Source of the DNA: Mercurialis annua
Taxonomy: Eukaryota; Streptophyta; Magnoliopsida; Malpighiales; Euphorbiaceae
Length of the DNA stretch: 64,000 bases
Assembly (NCBI RefSeq): GCF_937616625.2
Contig: NC_065576.1
Coordinates: 16,060,501-16,124,500 of the forward strand
Reading direction: 5' to 3'
The notes beneath the pieces are model-generated. The model was given only the letters and a program-made list of their open reading frames with translations, ran no database searches and had not been told where the DNA came from. Position numbers and translations under genes: made by a program. Position 1 is the first letter of the stretch. Each line of letters starts with the position of its first letter. This document shows, in pieces, positions 35,325 to 46,805 of this stretch.

Positions 35325-35703
35325 CATACGACTCGATGCTTTAACCGGTTTGGTCCGAAAAGTTGAACATGCTTTGATTAAAGGAAGCTAAACGAAAACA
35401 TAAAATTGATTTGGAGGTTAAAAAACCATGCAAAGATTAATATTTAAACTACTCCTACTCCTACTCCTACTCCTATTCCTAAACTAACCAACCGAGGAGG
35501 TTGGGGATAGAAAAGTACAAGTCTTTGAAGTTGTATTTGATTGATAATTGAGTTGTAGAGAATACAAACCTAAAGTCGCTATCATTATAGGGGACAAATC
35601 CTAGAATAGGAAACCTAGTCTAGTGAAACACAAACATAAAAACCTATTCTAGTGAGATACAATCTCTTATTTAGATACATATTAAACTAAATAAATAAGA
35701 TAA
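35325..35703. repeat. unidentified repeat, copy 1 (continues from 22173-22225)
   Basis: Joined to 22173-22225 across the Tat insertion, this matches 36037-36389: GGGAAAATATTTCCATACT at the start, CATACGRCTCGATG directly after the insertion site, GGAGGTTGGGGATA in the middle and CTAAATAAATAAGATAA at the end. A (CTACTC)n run lies near 35448-35480. Bases 35704-36036 hold no gene. It may be an old LTR; I cannot name it. Confidence 0.8.
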
Positions 35704-36036
35704 TGACTAATAACTAAATAATAAAATAAAAAGATAATTAATAGTTTTTAGGCTCACAAACCCGAATCAGTCCATTGGAGCTCTTTTTTGGCCACTGTAA
35801 ATAATGCCCCCATGTGTTTTTAGCTGGATCTCAAGTAAAGTGAAGAGGTATTTTTACCATGTGTTGGACCTCTGAACCAACTAATATTTTTGAACGATAT
35901 TTTAATCTACAATTGGTCAGAATGACCGAATGATTTAATATATTAACATTTTAATCAGTAGATCAAAATAATTGGTCCAACAATTAGGATGCAAATGTTT
36001 AACCAATTTTACTATACATAATCGGCTATATAAATG

Positions 36037-36389
36037 TGTTCGTGGGAAAATATTTCCATACTCAAATATTTCAATTTATAGATGAGTACCATACGGCTCG
36101 ATGGCTTAATAAAAATAAGCTAAATTAAAAGATAAAATTAATCTGGAGGTTAAGAAACCCATACGGGATTAATATTTAAACTACTCCTACCCCTAAATTG
36201 ACCAACCACGGAGGTTGGGGATATAAAAGCACATGGTTTTGAAGTTGTTTTTTGATTGATAATTGAGCTATTTATAGGGGACAAACCCTATAATAGAAAA
36301 CCTAGTTTGGTGGCACACAAATATAAAAGACATATTCTAGTGAGATAATCTCTTATTTAGATAAATACTAAGCTAAATAAATAAGATAA
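36037..36389. repeat. unidentified repeat, copy 2, uninterrupted
   Basis: Same unit as copy 1 but without the Tat insertion. It reads GATGAGTACCATACGGCTCG where copy 1 has the element, and so represents the empty site. A TATA-like CTATTTATAGGG is shared by the family. Confidence 0.8.
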
Positions 36390-37891
36390 ATGAGCGGAGC
36401 GGGGTTCGGAGGCCGCTCGCCCAGGCTTATGGCTGACCTCTTTGATTTGGAAATGGTTTGAAAAATGAAGCCGCCACCTAGTTCTACTAGGAAATGCCTT
36501 TTATACCGGCTAGATAACCTTACTCGCATATGGGTAAGATTAGCATGCATCAGACCAAAAGATCGGGTTCGTGGACCTCCCCGAGACTCGTGTGCTTAAC
36601 TTATCAGTTACAGGATTTATTTACCGGATATATTCGTTTTATCTCATCTCAACGTTCGATTTGAAGTCCATATGATACAATACTGGAAATAAACAAACCT
36701 GGAAAAGCCGTAAACATGTTTGACGCGCATATGACAAGATCTGGATTGTTCATGCAAAAACGTAGCAGGTACTTCTAAGCATACATTTAAACCTGGTGAT
36801 TTCTAACAAATAGCTGGAATCAGGCTGGTCTGTATTGATTACATGTAAAAAACCTAAACCAGGAGTCTAAGTTTGATTGATTTTATTAGGTGATCTAACA
36901 TGCCCTATACAACCATTAACTACTTTTTCATGGTAGTCCTGAGATGTCTAAGAGATTGGCTGGATTTGATTTGACTTACTAATTTAACATGGTTTGTCCT
37001 TTAGCTTGTTAATATTGGGTTTGACATGCTTTTGGAAAGCAGTAAACATTGCAAACGTGCTCACAGACAGTTGGTATGCATACAAGGTGAGGAATACTTT
37101 TAAACCTCGTTGACTTTTTGAGTTCCTGATACTCGCACGGATTTGACCATCAGTGTGGTCAAAATTGGGTCTCATTCAGAACACGAAAGTTGTCCGCCTC
37201 ATCAATATGATTCTATCGGTTTAAACCACAGTCCATTTTGACTTTGGGTTAACCCGGAATCTGGTTTGGAAGTAGTTGGGTTTGCTGGCCTCAAGCTCGT
37301 TGGCCCAGTTTATACTTTATGTTACATTATTGGGCTTATGGTCCTGATTTACAGTAGTTCTGAACCATTACAGTGCATAGAATTAAAGTACATCAGATTC
37401 TCTACGTCTGGGTTCAAACTGATCCTGATTCCAAGCCCTAACAAGCCCAAAAATGCGTTTGGAAGTTTGAATCAAAGTTTTAAAGATCTGGAAAACTGGT
37501 TCTGCGGATGGGGAAGACCTAGCGGTGCCGCCACACAAAGTGCCGACGGCGGCACTGTGTACTGCCTTTGCCAGCAGTATAGGCCGGCGGTGCCAGTAGT
37601 TTGGGATGGCGGCAGCAGCTAGAGCAGGGACATTAGGTCGTTTTTTTTTCTTTTTTAATTTGTTTTCACTCGTTTCGGCTATGTTTTTCGTGGAAAAATA
37701 GGGAAAAACACATAAAACAAAACAAAGAATGCAAATATGGCAATTAAAGAGTGTTTAAAGCTGACTTAAGACACTAAAATAGCAATTTACAGCAGCTTTT
37801 AAGCAAATAATTTCATGGCAAATAAGCTAAAAAACAACCTATACAAGCTATTTAGGCGCTTTAATTTATTAGGATTATGTAATTAAGCAAA
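36390..37891. other. no gene recognised
   Basis: About 1.5 kb with only short, unsupported open frames. A GC-rich patch at 37505-37620 holds GTGCCGCC / GGCGGCAC inverted repeats and faintly resembles 48495-48550. Confidence 0.5.
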
Positions 37892-38940
37892 TGTCACGAA
37901 CGGAAATATCGAGTTGAACCGGCGCTAGGGAATGGAAGTGGTAGCTCCGAAACCCGTAGCAAGCCTAAAACCACTCTAAGCCTTTCGCGATTTAATTAAA
38001 TAGTAATCATGCAAAACGTTTTTCAGAAAAGCTTTTAAAATGATTCGATTATAAATATCTATTCACATTCTGAAAAGTATACATAGAAACTAGGGTCTTA
38101 CAATGCGATGCCACATCAAGCATCTAAAAAACAAACAGTTTAAGCGCATATAAAACTATTCGAGTTTACAACATATCAGAGTATAGACGATACATAAAAC
38201 CGTTTGACAAAACAACATAAACATCTAGGATTAGACTACTGCAGCGCTATCGATAGAAACCTTCTTTGTACATACTTCAAAACACAGACTTCTTGAAGCA
38301 AGAATAGAAGTTTGTCAATCAAAAGACTATTTACCTGAAAGTGGTAAAAACAACGGGGTCAGTCAAAACTGAGTGAGTTCATAGTTACATGTGAGTATTC
38401 TATAAAACAAAACAATGCTATAAATCGTTCATTCGTATGCATCCAAATATAACTTCCGATTGAGATCCTAATCCTCGATTTATCGAATCTTCTAAATTGA
38501 ATTCTCTTTATCAAATGATTACTTAATCCTGATTGTAGGTTACGGGATAATTCAACCAAGTCAACCATACCATCTGGTACAGTCCCAGGATAGTTCAACC
38601 AAAGTGACTCGTACCATCACTTAAATCCAACGATCGATATGAGTCTCGGGATATTTCAACCAAGGTGACTCATTAGATACAGGTCACGGGATAGTTCCAC
38701 CAAGCTGACCTTGTATCGACTTCATAAACAACCGAAGAACATATACCTTGAGCTTAACTAGTGATCACGTAGTTCCTATCGCCGCCCAATAGGAAATCAT
38801 GTTTCATCAGATCTACACTGGTTTTAAGATAATGATGCGTGCATTTCATACAAAGCATATTCGATATTAAATCATGTTATGCAATTCATATAAATCAATT
38901 TGCATTTAGAAAGCAAGGCATTTCCAATACATCAAATGTA

Positions 38941-40004
38941 CACTACTAGAAAACAGTCATTTAGCAACAGATTTTTCCGTCGCTAAATGACCAAAATCCG
39001 TCGCTAAACATGTTTAGCGACGGATTTGCAACGGAAACAGTCCGTCGCTACATTTTTGGTCACAACGTTTGATAACGATGGAAAAAAAATTGTGACGGAT
39101 TTTTGTATCCGTTTTAGCGACGAATTTTTCAATCCGTCGCTAATTAGCGACAGATTTAAATCCGTCACTAATTTAAAAAAAATTAAAATTTTTAAAATTA
39201 CATCGTAAAATAAATTTTTTATTTAATCAATCACTCATTCGCGCCCTCCGTCACTCACCCACCCGAGTTAAATCACCCGTCCGCATCCATCTGTCAATTT
39301 TCGCTAACTTCCTAGTAGGTCACCCATCCTGCCATTGCTCCCACTCAAGACTCTTTAACCTTGTAGTTCTTCCGCGCATAACTCCACCTCAACCAGCTCA
39401 TATTCATGTTATATATTTATGTATATTATACTTAAATGTAACTAAAAACAACAAATATTTGTTTCCATAATTTAATCCCGCATTCTAAGATAATTTTTTT
39501 TATAATTAATAATTTTTTAAAATATTTTTATACTTTAAATAAATAAATAATATGTAATTATTATTTCATAAATAAGGTTTAATTATTATTTTATAAATAA
39601 AAACGTTATATTGAAATAATATAATTAAAAACTTTAATAACTATTTATTATTAAATACTATCATAAATAATATTTGATACCTTTTAATTTTTTTTTGACA
39701 TTGAAAATTAGCGACAGATTTGAAATCCGTCACTAAATTCCGTCGCGAAAGGCCTAATTTAGCGACAGATTTTAAAATCCGTCGCTAATTACTGAAAATA
39801 AAAGGCGGGAGTATTCCCGCCAATAATTAGCGACAGATTTTAAAATCCGTCGCTAAATTTTATCAAAAAAATTGGCGGGACTACTCCCGCCAATTTAATG
39901 TGGTGTTTAGCGACGGATTTTGATCCGTCGCTAATCAAAAAAATAACGACGGATTTTAGATGCGTCACTAAAATCCGTCGCTAAAATGCTGTTTTCTAGT
40001 AGTG
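38941..40004. mobile_element. non-autonomous CACTA element (1064 bp)
   Basis: Perfect 16-bp inverted ends CACTACTAGAAAACAG, exact target duplication GTA (38938-38940 and 40005-40007). Subterminal parts are full of TAGCGACGGATTT / AAATCCGTCGCTA motifs. There is no coding capacity; the centre is AT-rich. The sister LTR (near 45550-45575) shows the single GTA of the empty site, so insertion followed the chromovirus insertion. Shared terminal bases and the GCGACGG motif suggest it may be moved by proteins like those of the 8.5-kb CACTA element. Confidence 0.96.
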
Positions 40005-40427
40005 GTAAACACATATAGAATCACTGCTTGCTATTCCAAAAACTTTGGTTACACGACACCCGTCAAGCTCCTTGTCCGATAGCTTGTTGCCTCGCCAGAT
40101 CTAGTAAATAAAAAAATATAACTAGAGTAAGAATCTAACACTATAGACATTCTAGACTCGACATATAAACTTATACGTAGCTCGTCGAGTTCTATTCGCG
40201 TCTAATCTCATTTCAATCCATCGTCACTTGTCGATCTTCGATACTAACTCTATGCGGCTTTAGGTTTACAACTTAGACCTTAAACCTAAACGTCTACCTC
40301 CGTATATCAAAACCCTAATCACATTCTTAATGTTCTACGTCTAAATCTCACGTTTTAAGAGTCCACAGGTCAAAATCAAGCTAAAATGCATTATACGGGT
40401 CTCGGAATGACATCCCCAGTTTAAAAC

Positions 40428-40545
40428 AGGCTTGGCACACCATGCCAAGCCTTTTTCACATTGAGGCATAGCCTCACGTCGTGAGGCACTCCCTCCAGTC
40501 GTGAGTAAGCTCCTCATGTCGTGAGGAGTATCCTCACGCCGTGAT
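40428..40545 (-). repeat. palindrome array in the chromovirus 3' LTR
   Basis: A 10-bp-stem hairpin AGGCTTGGCA-cacca-TGCCAAGCCT (40428-40452) is followed by four copies of CCTCACG-T-CGTGAGG or variants, with TCGTGA cores at 40479, 40499, 40519 and 40539 (the last CCGTGA): exactly 20 bp apart. It lies about 400 bp downstream of the TATA box, in transcribed LTR sequence. Confidence 0.9.
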
Positions 40546-41321
40546 GACGTGATTTCCGGCCCTGAAATCCATTGCGACGTGTTTCCAACTCCTTTCCGAC
40601 CTCCTTTGACATACCATACCCATCAACACCATAATGCTTAGAAACCACAATAACGCATAATTCAAGCTTAAAACGAATCTAATACGCAAAAACAGTACAG
40701 TTTCACCTTAACCCAAACATTCTATCCAAAAACTCATCAAAAACATTCAAACGAATGGCGAAACGACACCTTGATAGCCCTCCGATTTATGATTATTTTG
40801 TAATAAAAACCGTCAAATTTGGATGAGAAACGAAAAGACTAAGCTATGCCGAAGTTTGATCATGGAAATGGAGAAAATGAAGTCTGTAACTTCATTTTGA
40901 AGTTGAAGAAGATGATATTTATATATTGGCTAAAGTACCACTAGGCTCAAGCAGCTCAATCTCGTACTTTAACTCAATTTCTTAATTAACGTCCACGTCC
41001 AAATTTTAAACAGTCTCAGAATTACACGAAACTTTGCTGATAAATTCTTAAAAATATTTTACGGACGACGGCATAAAAATTATTAGCTCGGGACCTACAC
41101 TTTATTTTATTTTAATTTTCTTAGTTTTTCCTTAGTGCCGCTAATACCCACTATAACGCATAATAATTTTCCAATTAAAATATTATTCTGCGATCAACTT
41201 TATCAACTTATTCCGACTATAATTCTTAGCTCAATTTCCATTTCCGACCTACTTGACCTAAATTTTATAATTTAGGACACGTTGCACGATCTAATACCTT
41301 AATACTTTATGGTATATTACA

Positions 41322-41340
41322 TTCACCCCTCCATATAATA
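41322..41340 (-). other. chromovirus polypurine tract
   Basis: On the minus strand the sequence before the LTR reads ATGGAGGGGTGAA, preceded by TTCGAGGACAAATTT, the usual ending of Del/Tekay coding regions. Confidence 0.78.
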
Positions 41341-41486
41341 AATTTGTCCTCGAATTTGAATCTTAGCCACGTACCTGGGATAAACAAATGCTGATATTTC
41401 TGTCGCATATCTTCCTCTGTTTCCCACGTGCATTCTTCAACTGAATGATTTCTCCAAAGAACTTTCACCATCGAAATCTCTTTGGT

Positions 41487-42103
41487 TCAAAGCTTTCGTA
41501 CTTGCGTTTCAATAATCGCTACTGGTTCTTCTTCGTATGATAATTTTTCATTCACTTCTACTGTTTGCGGTTGAATCACACGAGAGGAATCCGACACATA
41601 TTTCCGAAGCATGGAAATATGAAACACATGGTGAACTTGTGACATATCTTGTGGAAAATCCAACTTGTAAGCAACTTTCCCGATACGTTCCACAATCTGG
41701 TATAGACCCGCATACCTTGGAGATTGTTTTCCTTTCTTTCCAAAACAAACTACACCTTTCATAGGTGATACCTTGATAAAAACATGATCTCTAACTTGAA
41801 ATTCTATATCTTTCCTCTTTGGGTCTGCGTAACTCTTTTGTTGACTGAAAGCAGTGTTTAGATGTTGTCTAATAAGAGGTACCTTTTGTGAGGTAATCTA
41901 GATAATCTCTGCTCCCGTCAACTTTCTTTCTCCGACCTCATCCCAAAAGATAGGGGATCTACACTTGCGTCCATATAGGGCCTCATAAGGAGACATCTTA
42001 ATGCTCGAGTGATAAATGTTGTTATATGAGAACTCTACCAACGGTAAGTATGCATCCTAACTTCCTCCAAAATCCAAAACACACAAACGAAGCATATCTT
42101 ATA
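41487..42103 (-). pseudogene. chromovirus integrase C-terminal half and chromodomain start
   Basis: Reading right to left after the deletion point: DMLRLCVLDFGGS and [20 protein letters not shown] (end of the integrase core, catalytic residues lost), broken frames with YGRKC, then SPRYAGLYQIVERIGKVAYK, HHVFHISMLRKYV and YEEEPVAIIETQVRKL, the entry to a chromodomain. In chromoviruses this tail guides insertion to particular chromatin. The chromodomain itself stops early and is not complete. Confidence 0.88.
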
Positions 42104-42740
42104 GTTGATCCTTAAGTTCCTTTAGCTGTGCTGGCGCCATCCGATATGGGGGTATAAATATTGGTTTTGTATCAAGAACTAACTCGATACAAACTCAATC
42201 TCTCGATGTGGTGGTAATCCATGCAATTCTTCTGGAAAAACAACAAGATATTCAAACACCACCGTTACATCCTGCACCTCTCCACTTTTGTTTTGCACAT
42301 CCTTTACAATGGCCAAAAATCCTTGAAATCCCTTCCTTAACATTCGAAACGCTTTGATGGTCGAAATGTTATTCGCAGGAGATTCCAACTTCTCACCTTC
42401 GATTGAAATAGGTTCAATTCCAGGCGGACCAAACGTTACTATCTTCTTATGGCAATCATTAGCGTAGTACCGAGCTAGCCAATCCATCCCTAGTATAACG
42501 TCAAAAGCTAATACTTCTAGCAGAATCAAGTCAGCAACCAACTCTCGCCCTTGAACACTCACAGGACAAAAAGGATAAAATATGCTAACTTCTATACTCT
42601 CGCCTACTGGGGTAGCTACTGATAAAGTACGTTGCAAGTAAGCGGGTTGCCTTCCCAACTTAATCGCAAATCTAGGCAAAAGAAAAATGTGTAGCACACG
42701 GATCAAACAGAATTAATGCATCTTTAGAAGTGATAAGAAA
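42104..42740 (-). pseudogene. chromovirus protease and RT N-terminal stub
   Basis: The active-site region reads LFDPCATH (D-P-C-A where D-P/S/T-G-A is expected, so probably inactive), followed by DVILGMDWLARYYANDCHKK, typical of Del/Tekay proteases. The linker ends VVFPEELHGLPPHREIEF, then KPIFIPPYRMAPAQLKELKD, the first RT residues. RT stops there: the next bases belong to the integrase C-terminal half. The protease start is in another frame (break near 42700). Confidence 0.88.
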
Positions 42741-44180
42741 TGTACCTTGCACAACAGCATTGGAAGCCTGAGCTACTTGAGGATTCAATGCAAAGACTCT
42801 GGCCTGACTTCCACAAGAATGTGAAGTCTGACCATTACCACGACCTCCGCCATTTCATCCTCCTCGATTTCCATAACCTCAGCCTCTCTGGCCAGTAAAA
42901 GTACTCCCCGTCTGACCATATCCCGATGCTTCCTGATATGTAGTTCCATTCTAGTTATAGGAAGGTTGGGCAACTGTGGTCATCGAACATTGGCGTATCT
43001 GCCTTAGATAATCCCTGGCCAAGTGACCTTGTTGGCCATAATTGAAACACGCTCCCGAAATCATACGGCATACCCCATAATGCCTCTTGTTGCAAGTCTG
43101 GTAAAGGGGTGTTCCAACTCCTGCACCACCCGTTGTCCTAGCACCAAATGTTACTCCGAAAGTGCTAGATCGATTACAATATTTGTCTTTCTTATGTTCT
43201 CGATTACGCTGGGATCTAGAGAAATTTCCAGCATAAGACTGTGTTGGGGCACTCTGTACCATATGCGCACTCTCACTCCTAATTGGCACTTGACCAGAAG
43301 GATGTGGAAGTCTTCCACACTGAATCGGGGTAGTCTCGATCTGACGAGCACAATCGATCAGCTGAATCAAATCCATGTTTATATCCGACATCAGACTCAC
43401 GAACTCAGGTCCTAAGCCCTTCACAAACCTCTTGTTCACTCTAACCGGGTCCACCATCAAATCCGGTGCAAATCTGCTCAATCCTGTGAAATCCATAAAA
43501 TAATCTTGCACCAATCTATCTTCCTTATTCAAATTCAACAATCAATCACGATGCGGCTCCGTCATTGAATGCGGAAGATAGAAATCTCTATAGCGATTGA
43601 CAAACTCAGCCCAGATCATCTGACCCATAGTCGGCTGAATCGTACATTGAAACCAATCCTTCGCTGGTTCTTTCAATGACATTTCTACCAAAATGATTGA
43701 CTGCCGCTCATCAGCTTGGAGACGTCTAGCGTTACGATCCACTTCTTCCAGAAAATCCTATACATCTCCAATACCATCAAACTCAGTTGGCTTAAGGCAC
43801 ATGTAAGCCAAAACTATATCTCTATCCGCATTTTCGACTAAACGCTGCTGCTGCTGTAGAAACTGCTCCTGTTGCATATTCTAGTTCACCGCTTGAGCTG
43901 TTTCCATAGTCACAATTCCAATTAAAAACTGTTTCATATTGAATCCTCCGGGATTCACTAGTTGAGGCATTCCTGGTGTCTGCACTAGTTCTTGCACATT
44001 GGCAGCTTGGCCTCAGCCTCTTCCATAACCTCTACGTCTTCCAGCTACTCCAACTATTTCTTGCTGTCCTCCCTGGACAGAAGACTCATCTTAAGCCTCT
44101 TCAACTACTTCTTGTTCCACTTCTGGTGCCACTCCTAGTGCCGCAGCGGAACACATTTTGGTTTGTCTCTGGTCAGCCAT
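42741..44180 (-). pseudogene. chromovirus gag
   Basis: ATG at 44180-44178 (MADQRQTKMCSAAALGV). The gag core contains FDGIGDV, KEPAKDWFQCTIQP and AEFVNRYRDFYLPHS. A CCHC knuckle reads CFNYGQQGHLARDYL, with the last Cys replaced by Tyr. Stops include CGA-to-TGA type changes. The frame is open only in pieces (43542-43742, 42951-43541, 42785-42973). Confidence 0.88.
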
Positions 44181-44474
44181 CCTGACCAAAGTAAACAACG
44201 CCATGATCAATAATCATACGGAAAAATACGTGCTCACATCTAAGCGCAAAACTAATTATATACACAATCGAATCTATTCACATCCTATCGATCACACGTA
44301 CATAACAAATTCAAATCATATTAAGGAGAGTAGAAAGTTTGAAAACAAACGAGGACATATCAATGACATGACTCGATCCTATAGCTGCAGCAGTTCTTAA
44401 TTCAACTTAGTGAACTCGACAATCCTAGAATCACATAACACATACAAATAGAGGCAATGGCTTAGGAAACTAAA

Positions 44475-44492
44475 CCATTGCTCTGATATCAA
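44475..44492 (-). other. chromovirus primer binding site, iMet type
   Basis: On the minus strand TTGATATCAGAGCAATGG lies three bases from the 5' LTR. It matches the usual TGGTATCAGAGC initiator-tRNA-Met site except for one G-to-A change. Confidence 0.82.
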
Positions 44493-44495
44493 CTT

Positions 44496-46805
44496 TGTCA
44501 CAACCCGAAATCTTGAGTCGAGACTAGCGCTAGGGAATGGGAGTGATAGCTCCGAAACCCGTAGCAAGCCTCACTCTAAAATTTCCGCGATCTAATCAAA
44601 TAGCAATAATGCAAAACGTTTTCAGAAAAGCTTTAAAAATGATTTGAATACAAACATCTATTCACATTCTGAAAACTATACATAGAAACTAGGGTCTTAC
44701 AATGCGATGCCACATCAAGCATTGCCCTGTTTTGTATCTGAAAAACAAACGATTTAAGGGCAGATAAAACTATTCGAGTTTACAACATATTAAGAGTATA
44801 GACGATACATAAAACCGTTTGACAAAACCACATAAACATCTAGGACTAGACTACTGCAACGCTATCGATAGAAACCTTCTTCGTACATACTTCAAAATAT
44901 AAACTTCTTGAAGCAAAAATAGAATTCCGTCACGTCAAATGACTATTTACCTGGAAGTTGTTAAAACAACGGGGTCAGTCAAAACTGAGTGAGTTCATAG
45001 TTACAAGTGAGTATTCTATAAAACAAAACAATGCTATAAATCATTTATTCGTATGCATCCAAATATAACTTGCGGTTGAAACTCTAATCCTTGATTCATC
45101 GAATCTTCTGAATTGAATTTCTCTTTGCGATCAAATGATTACTTAATCCTGATGGTAGGTTATGGGATAGTTCAACCAAGTTAACCATACCATCTGTACA
45201 GTCCCGAGATACTTCAACCAAGGTGACTCGTACCATCACTTAAATCCAACGATCGATATGAGTCCCGAGATAGTTCAACCAAGGTGACTCATTAGATACA
45301 GGTTGCGGGATAGTTCCACCAAGCTGACCTTTTATCGACTTCATAAATAACCGAAGAATATATAACTTGAGCTTAACTAGTGATCAAATAGTTCCTATTG
45401 CCGCCTGATAGGAAAGGATGTTTCATTGGATCTATACTGGTTTCAAGATAATGATGCGTGCATTTCATACGAAGCATTATCGATAATAAATCATGCTATG
45501 CAATTATATAAATCAATTTGCATTTAGAAAGCAATGCATTTTTAATACATCAAATGTAAACACATATAAACTCACTACTTGTTATTCAAAAAACTTTATT
45601 TATAGAACACCCGTCAAGCTCCTTGTCCGGTAGCTGGTTGCCTCGCCGGATCTAGGAAACAAACAAACATAACTCGAGTAAGAATCTAACTCTATTGACA
45701 TTCTACACTCGAGATATAAACTTATACGTAACTCGTCGAGTTTTATTCATGTCTAATCTCATTTCAATCCATCGTGACTTGTCGATCTTCGATACTAACT
45801 CTATACGGCTTTAAGTTTTCAACTTAGACCTGAAACCTAACTGTCAACCTTCGTATATCAAAACCCTAATCACATTCTTCATATTCTATGCCTGAATCTC
45901 ACGTTTTCAGAGTCCGTAGGTCAAAATCAAGCTAAAATACATCATACGGGTCTCAGAATTACATCCCCACTTCAAAACAGGCTTGGCACACCATGCCAAG
46001 CCTTTCTTACGTCGTGAGGCATGCCCTCACGTCGTGAAGATGTGATTTCCGGACGCAAAATCCATTCCGACGTTTTTCCGACTCTTTTCTGACCTCCTTT
46101 GACATACCCATTAACACCACAATGCTTAGGAACCACAATAACACATAATTCAAGCCTAAAACGAATCAAATACGCGAAAACGGTACGGTTTCTCCGTAAC
46201 CCTAACGTTCTTTCCAAAAACCCATAAAAAACAATCAAACGAATGGCAAAACGGCAAGCTCACCTTGAAAGCCCTTGGATTTATGATCATTTTGCAATGA
46301 AAACCGTCAAATTTGGGTGAGAAACGAAGCTATGCCAAAGTTTGATCGTGGAAACGGAGAAAATAAAGTCTGTAACTTCATTTGAAGTTGAAGAAGATGA
46401 TATATATATTGGTTAAAGTACCACTAGGCTCAAGCAGTTCAATCTCGTACTTTAACTAAATTCCTTAATTAATGTCCGCGTCCAAATTTTAAACAGTCTC
46501 AGAATTACACGAAACATTGCCTATGATTTCTTAAAAATATTTTACGGAAGATGACACTAAAATTATTAGCTCGGGGACCTACACTTATTTTATTTTAATT
46601 TTCTTAGCTTTTCCTTAGTCCTGCTAATACCCACTTTAAGGCATAATAATTTTCCAATTAAATTATTATTCTGCTATCAACTTAAACAACTTATTCTGAC
46701 TATAATTCTTAACTCAATTTTTATTTCCGACCTACTTGACCTAAATTTAATAATTTAGGACACGTGGCACGATCTAATACCTTAATACTTTTATGGGTTA
46801 TTACA
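44496..46805 (-). repeat. chromovirus 5' LTR (2310 bp)
   Basis: It starts TGTCACAACCCG and ends GGTTATTACA on the plus strand. It lacks the CACTA insertion and has only two units of the 20-bp palindrome array (cores at 46012 and 46032), against four in the sister LTR. The 10-bp-stem hairpin is present at 45979-46003 and a TATA-like stretch at about 46399-46411. Confidence 0.92.

Larger units (their letters stand above)
37892..41321 (-). repeat. chromovirus 3' LTR (3430 bp including a nested CACTA element)
   Basis: It matches 44496-46805 along its length except for the insertion at 38941-40007. Without that insertion it is about 2.36 kb. It contains repeated CGGGATAGTTCAACCAAG blocks (38545-38720), a 20-bp-period palindrome array (40428-40545) and, on the minus strand, TATATAAATA near 40915-40928. 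Confidence 0.92.
37892..46805 (-). mobile_element. Tekay/Del-like chromovirus (Ty3/gypsy) with a large pol deletion
   Basis: LTRs at 37892-41321 and 44496-46805 read, on the minus strand, TGTAATA...GTGACA. The purine tract next to the left LTR and the iMet-type primer site next to the right LTR fix the minus orientation. Between them are gag, protease, the first residues of RT, then directly the C-terminal half of integrase with the start of a chromodomain-like tail. About 2-2.5 kb of pol is missing, estimated from usual domain sizes. No clear 5-bp target duplication is seen (GCAAA left, ACATA right). Confidence 0.9.

Noticed and set aside
37266..37622. 118-codon open frame
   Set aside because: No recognisable domain, no codon pattern or splice context, and it overlaps a GC-rich inverted repeat.
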